A stretch of 58,208 bases of DNA from Acinetobacter sp. BY419 (GTDB lineage Bacteria; Pseudomonadota; Gammaproteobacteria; Pseudomonadales; Moraxellaceae), in the NCBI RefSeq assembly GCF_019038395.1, contig NZ_JAGFXZ010000021.1, forward strand, positions 1 to 58,208, given 5' to 3'. How positions within the stretch are numbered: position 1 is the first letter of the stretch; every line of letters starts with the position of its first letter. Positions 56,191 through 58,208 of this stretch are shown one piece after another. The position numbers and the translations under genes are program-made. Under the pieces are notes generated by a model. The model saw only the letters and a program-made list of their open reading frames with translations, was not told where the DNA came from and ran no database searches.

Positions 56191-58071
56191 ATGCATTATC
56201 CTAAAGTATACGATGTTATTGTTATCGGTGGCGGTCACGCCGGTACGGAAGCGGCCTTAGCTGCGGCGCGTATGGGTCGACAGACTTTACTCTTAACTCA
56301 CAACATTGAGACTTTAGGGCAGATGAGCTGTAACCCGGCCATCGGTGGTATTGGTAAATCGCATTTGGTGCGTGAAATTGATGCTTTGGGCGGTGCAATG
56401 GCGCTGGCTGCCGATAAAGGCGGTATTCAATTTCGTATTCTAAATTCACGTAAAGGTGCTGCGGTACGTGCAACTCGCGCGCAGGCTGACCGTGTGCGAT
56501 ATAAAGCTGCGATTCGCGAAACCTTAGAAAACCAGGCCAATCTGGATATCTTCCAGCAAGCGGCAGACGACCTGATTCTTGAAGGCGATACCGTTAAAGG
56601 TGTTGTTACCCAAATGGGTATCCGCTTTGATGCGAAAACAGTGGTATTAACCGCGGGTACATTCCTGGGTGGTGTGATTCACGTCGGTCTGGAAAAATCC
56701 AGTGGTGGCCGTGCCGGTGATCCTCCGTCTACGTCATTGGCAGCACGTTTGCGTGAACTGAATTTACCAGTCGGTCGTTTAAAAACAGGTACGCCACCGC
56801 GTATTGATGCACGTTCGGTTGATTTTTCTGTGATGACGCCGCAACCGGGTGATTTCCCGTCTCCGACCATGTCATTTATGGGGGATGCTTCGATGCATCC
56901 GGAACAGGTGAATTGCTATATCACCCATACAAATGAGCGCACCCATGAAATCATTCGTGGCGGTTTAGACCGTTCACCCATGTATACCGGTAAAATTGAA
57001 GGTGTGGGTCCACGTTATTGCCCATCGATTGAAGATAAAATTCATAAATTTGCCGATAAAGACTCGCATCAGGTATTCCTTGAGCCTGAAGGTCTAGATA
57101 CACACGAGCTTTATCCAAACGGTATTTCAACATCATTGCCATTTGATGTGCAGTATGAATTGGTTCGCTCCATCCGTGGGATGGAGAATGCACACATTCT
57201 TCGTCCAGGTTATGCAATCGAATACGATTACTTTAACCCTCAAGCATTAAAATTTACGCTTGAAACCAAAGCGATTAATAATCTGTACTTTGCTGGTCAA
57301 ATTAACGGTACAACCGGTTATGAAGAGGCGGGTGCCCAAGGTTTACTTGCAGGTCTAAACGCAGCACGCCGTGCCTGGGATCAGGAACAATGGACTCCGA
57401 AACGTGATGAAGCATACATGGGTGTTCTGGTCGATGACCTGATTACACTCGGTACTAAAGAACCGTACCGTATGTTTACCTCACGTGCAGAATACCGTTT
57501 GATGTTGCGTGAAGACAATGCAGACCAACGTTTAACGGCAATTGGTCGTGAAATGGGTCTGGTAGATGACGCGCGTTGGGCAGTTTACTGCGAAAAAATG
57601 GAAGCAGTTGAAAAAGAAACAGGCCGTTTGCAACACCTGTGGGCTGCGCCAAACAACCCGATGGGTAAAAAGTTTGTAGAAATGACGGGTGCGGATCTGT
57701 CCAAGGAATGTTCGGCAATTGATCTTTTGAAACGTCCAAACATTTCATTTGCTCAAATTGCAGAATTAACCAATTCTGAAGTATCACCATTTGTCGGTGA
57801 GCAAATTGAAATTGCAGTGAAATATGCCGGTTATATTAACCGTCAGCATGAAGATGTCGCTCAAATGAAACGTCTGGAAGAAACTCGTATTCCTACAGAT
57901 TTCGATTATGACATCGTATCGGGTTTATCACGTGAAATTACTCTGAAACTAAAAGATGTTCGTCCTGAAACACTGGCGCAAGCCAGTCGTATTCCAGGTG
58001 TAACGCCTGCAGCAGTTCAACTGGTGATGATTACGATTCGTAAGAATGCGCAAGCAAAAAAATCTGCTTAA
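56191..58071 (+). CDS. mnmG: tRNA uridine 5-carboxymethylaminomethyl modification enzyme
   Basis: With MnmE, makes the cmnm5 group on wobble U34 of several tRNAs, using FAD and methylene-tetrahydrofolate. The 626-residue protein has the N-terminal FAD-binding [19 protein letters not shown]. The conserved [21 protein letters not shown] and [12 protein letters not shown] follow, then [18 protein letters not shown] and a C-terminal helical domain. Full length. Its stop is only 11 bases from the stop codon of the converging IS30-type transposase. Confidence 0.97.
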   Translation: MHYPKVYDVIVIGGGHAGTEAALAAARMGRQTLLLTHNIETLGQMSCNPAIGGIGKSHLVREIDALGGAMALAADKGGIQFRILNSRKGAAVRATRAQADRVRYKAAIRETLENQANLDIFQQAADDLILEGDTVKGVVTQMGIRFDAKTVVLTAGTFLGGVIHVGLEKSSGGRAGDPPSTSLAARLRELNLPVGRLKTGTPPRIDARSVDFSVMTPQPGDFPSPTMSFMGDASMHPEQVNCYITHTNERTHEIIRGGLDRSPMYTGKIEGVGPRYCPSIEDKIHKFADKDSHQVFLEPEGLDTHELYPNGISTSLPFDVQYELVRSIRGMENAHILRPGYAIEYDYFNPQALKFTLETKAINNLYFAGQINGTTGYEEAGAQGLLAGLNAARRAWDQEQWTPKRDEAYMGVLVDDLITLGTKEPYRMFTSRAEYRLMLREDNADQRLTAIGREMGLVDDARWAVYCEKMEAVEKETGRLQHLWAAPNNPMGKKFVEMTGADLSKECSAIDLLKRPNISFAQIAELTNSEVSPFVGEQIEIAVKYAGYINRQHEDVAQMKRLEETRIPTDFDYDIVSGLSREITLKLKDVRPETLAQASRIPGVTPAAVQLVMITIRKNAQAKKSA

Positions 58072-58082
58072 GATTTTAAAGC

Positions 58083-58208
58083 TTAGATTAGCATTTGAAG
58101 TGCAACACCATGTTGTTGCCATAATACCTGACTCGGACTTTTAAAGCCGAGTCTTTTTCTTGGACGATGATTTATACGGTCAGTGATTTCTGAAATGTAT
58201 TCATCCGT
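58083..58208 (-). CDS. IS30-family transposase, C-terminal part (partial)
   Basis: The last 41 codons of a minus-strand frame cut by the window edge. It reads ITDRINHRPRKRLGFKSPSQ, then VLWQQHGVALQM and stop. The Asn-x-RPRKRLGFKSP segment is the conserved C-terminal signature of IS30-family transposases (as in ISAba125-type elements). The rest of the gene is beyond the window. The IS end must lie in the few bases before the mnmG stop or just past it. Confidence 0.85.
   Translation of the reverse strand, partial: TDEYISEITDRINHRPRKRLGFKSPSQVLWQQHGVALQMLI

Noticed and set aside
1..58208. CRISPR arrays, toxin-antitoxin pairs, restriction-modification or other defence islands
   Set aside because: No regularly spaced repeats and no recognisable cas, restriction, methylase or toxin-antitoxin genes were found; the only mobile-element signs are the two edge IS fragments, the IS-like terminus near 2143 and the integrase relic.

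Overview
The window is almost certainly from an Acinetobacter (Moraxellaceae, Gammaproteobacteria) chromosome. This rests on recognisable proteins and arrangements, not a database search: metK divergent from tkt with a small pilin gene between, fis-purH-purD downstream of prmA, cysS followed by tRNA-Gly, the kdsD-kdsC-lptC-lptA-lptB lipopolysaccharide cluster, Acinetobacter-style small lipoproteins, and low to moderate GC content. Both ends look like insertion-sequence ends (an IS66-type terminus on the left, an IS30-family transposase C-terminus on the right), so the window may be a contig bounded by repeats.

Region 1 (1-3147) is AT-rich accessory DNA. It holds the IS66-like end, two small exported proteins, a decayed reading frame, a GvpU-like protein, IS debris and a broken tyrosine-integrase gene pointing away from dusB. 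It reads as the worn junction of an integrated island. The dusB gene beside it starts at TTG and has an unusual N-terminus, as expected if the island rewrote its 5' end.

Region 2 (3148-20550) is mixed. It has dusB, a glycine-zipper/CsbD-like stress protein, a nitronate monooxygenase-like protein, a radical SAM gene with a frameshifted partner, a YeeE/YedE sulfur-compound transporter, metK, an orphan pilin, tkt, a GNAT acetyltransferase, a YceI protein, a GATase, a GST relic, a CDF metal exporter and a fatty acid desaturase.

Region 3 (20600-39800) is core genome: a PaaX-type regulator, tRNA-Gly with a strong promoter, cysS, the Kdo/LPS-transport operon, yigZ with an acetyltransferase, a Usp protein, an O-methyltransferase, an M15-like lipoprotein, fdxA, mutS, a large alpha/beta-hydrolase lipoprotein, a TPR lipoprotein, and trmJ-cysE.

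Region 4 (39830-58208) holds dnaE, a methionine importer in metQ-metN-metI order with a terminator hairpin after metQ, an AT-rich two-part membrane gene that looks split by a stop codon, purD, purH, fis, a zinc-ribbon/DUF3426 protein, prmA, two tandem BASS transporters, an exported Gln/Met-rich protein and mnmG. No CRISPR array, complete prophage or clear new multi-gene system was found. The best leads are the dusB island junction, the orphan GvpU-like gene, the broken radical SAM pair, the split membrane gene and several unexplained inverted repeats.
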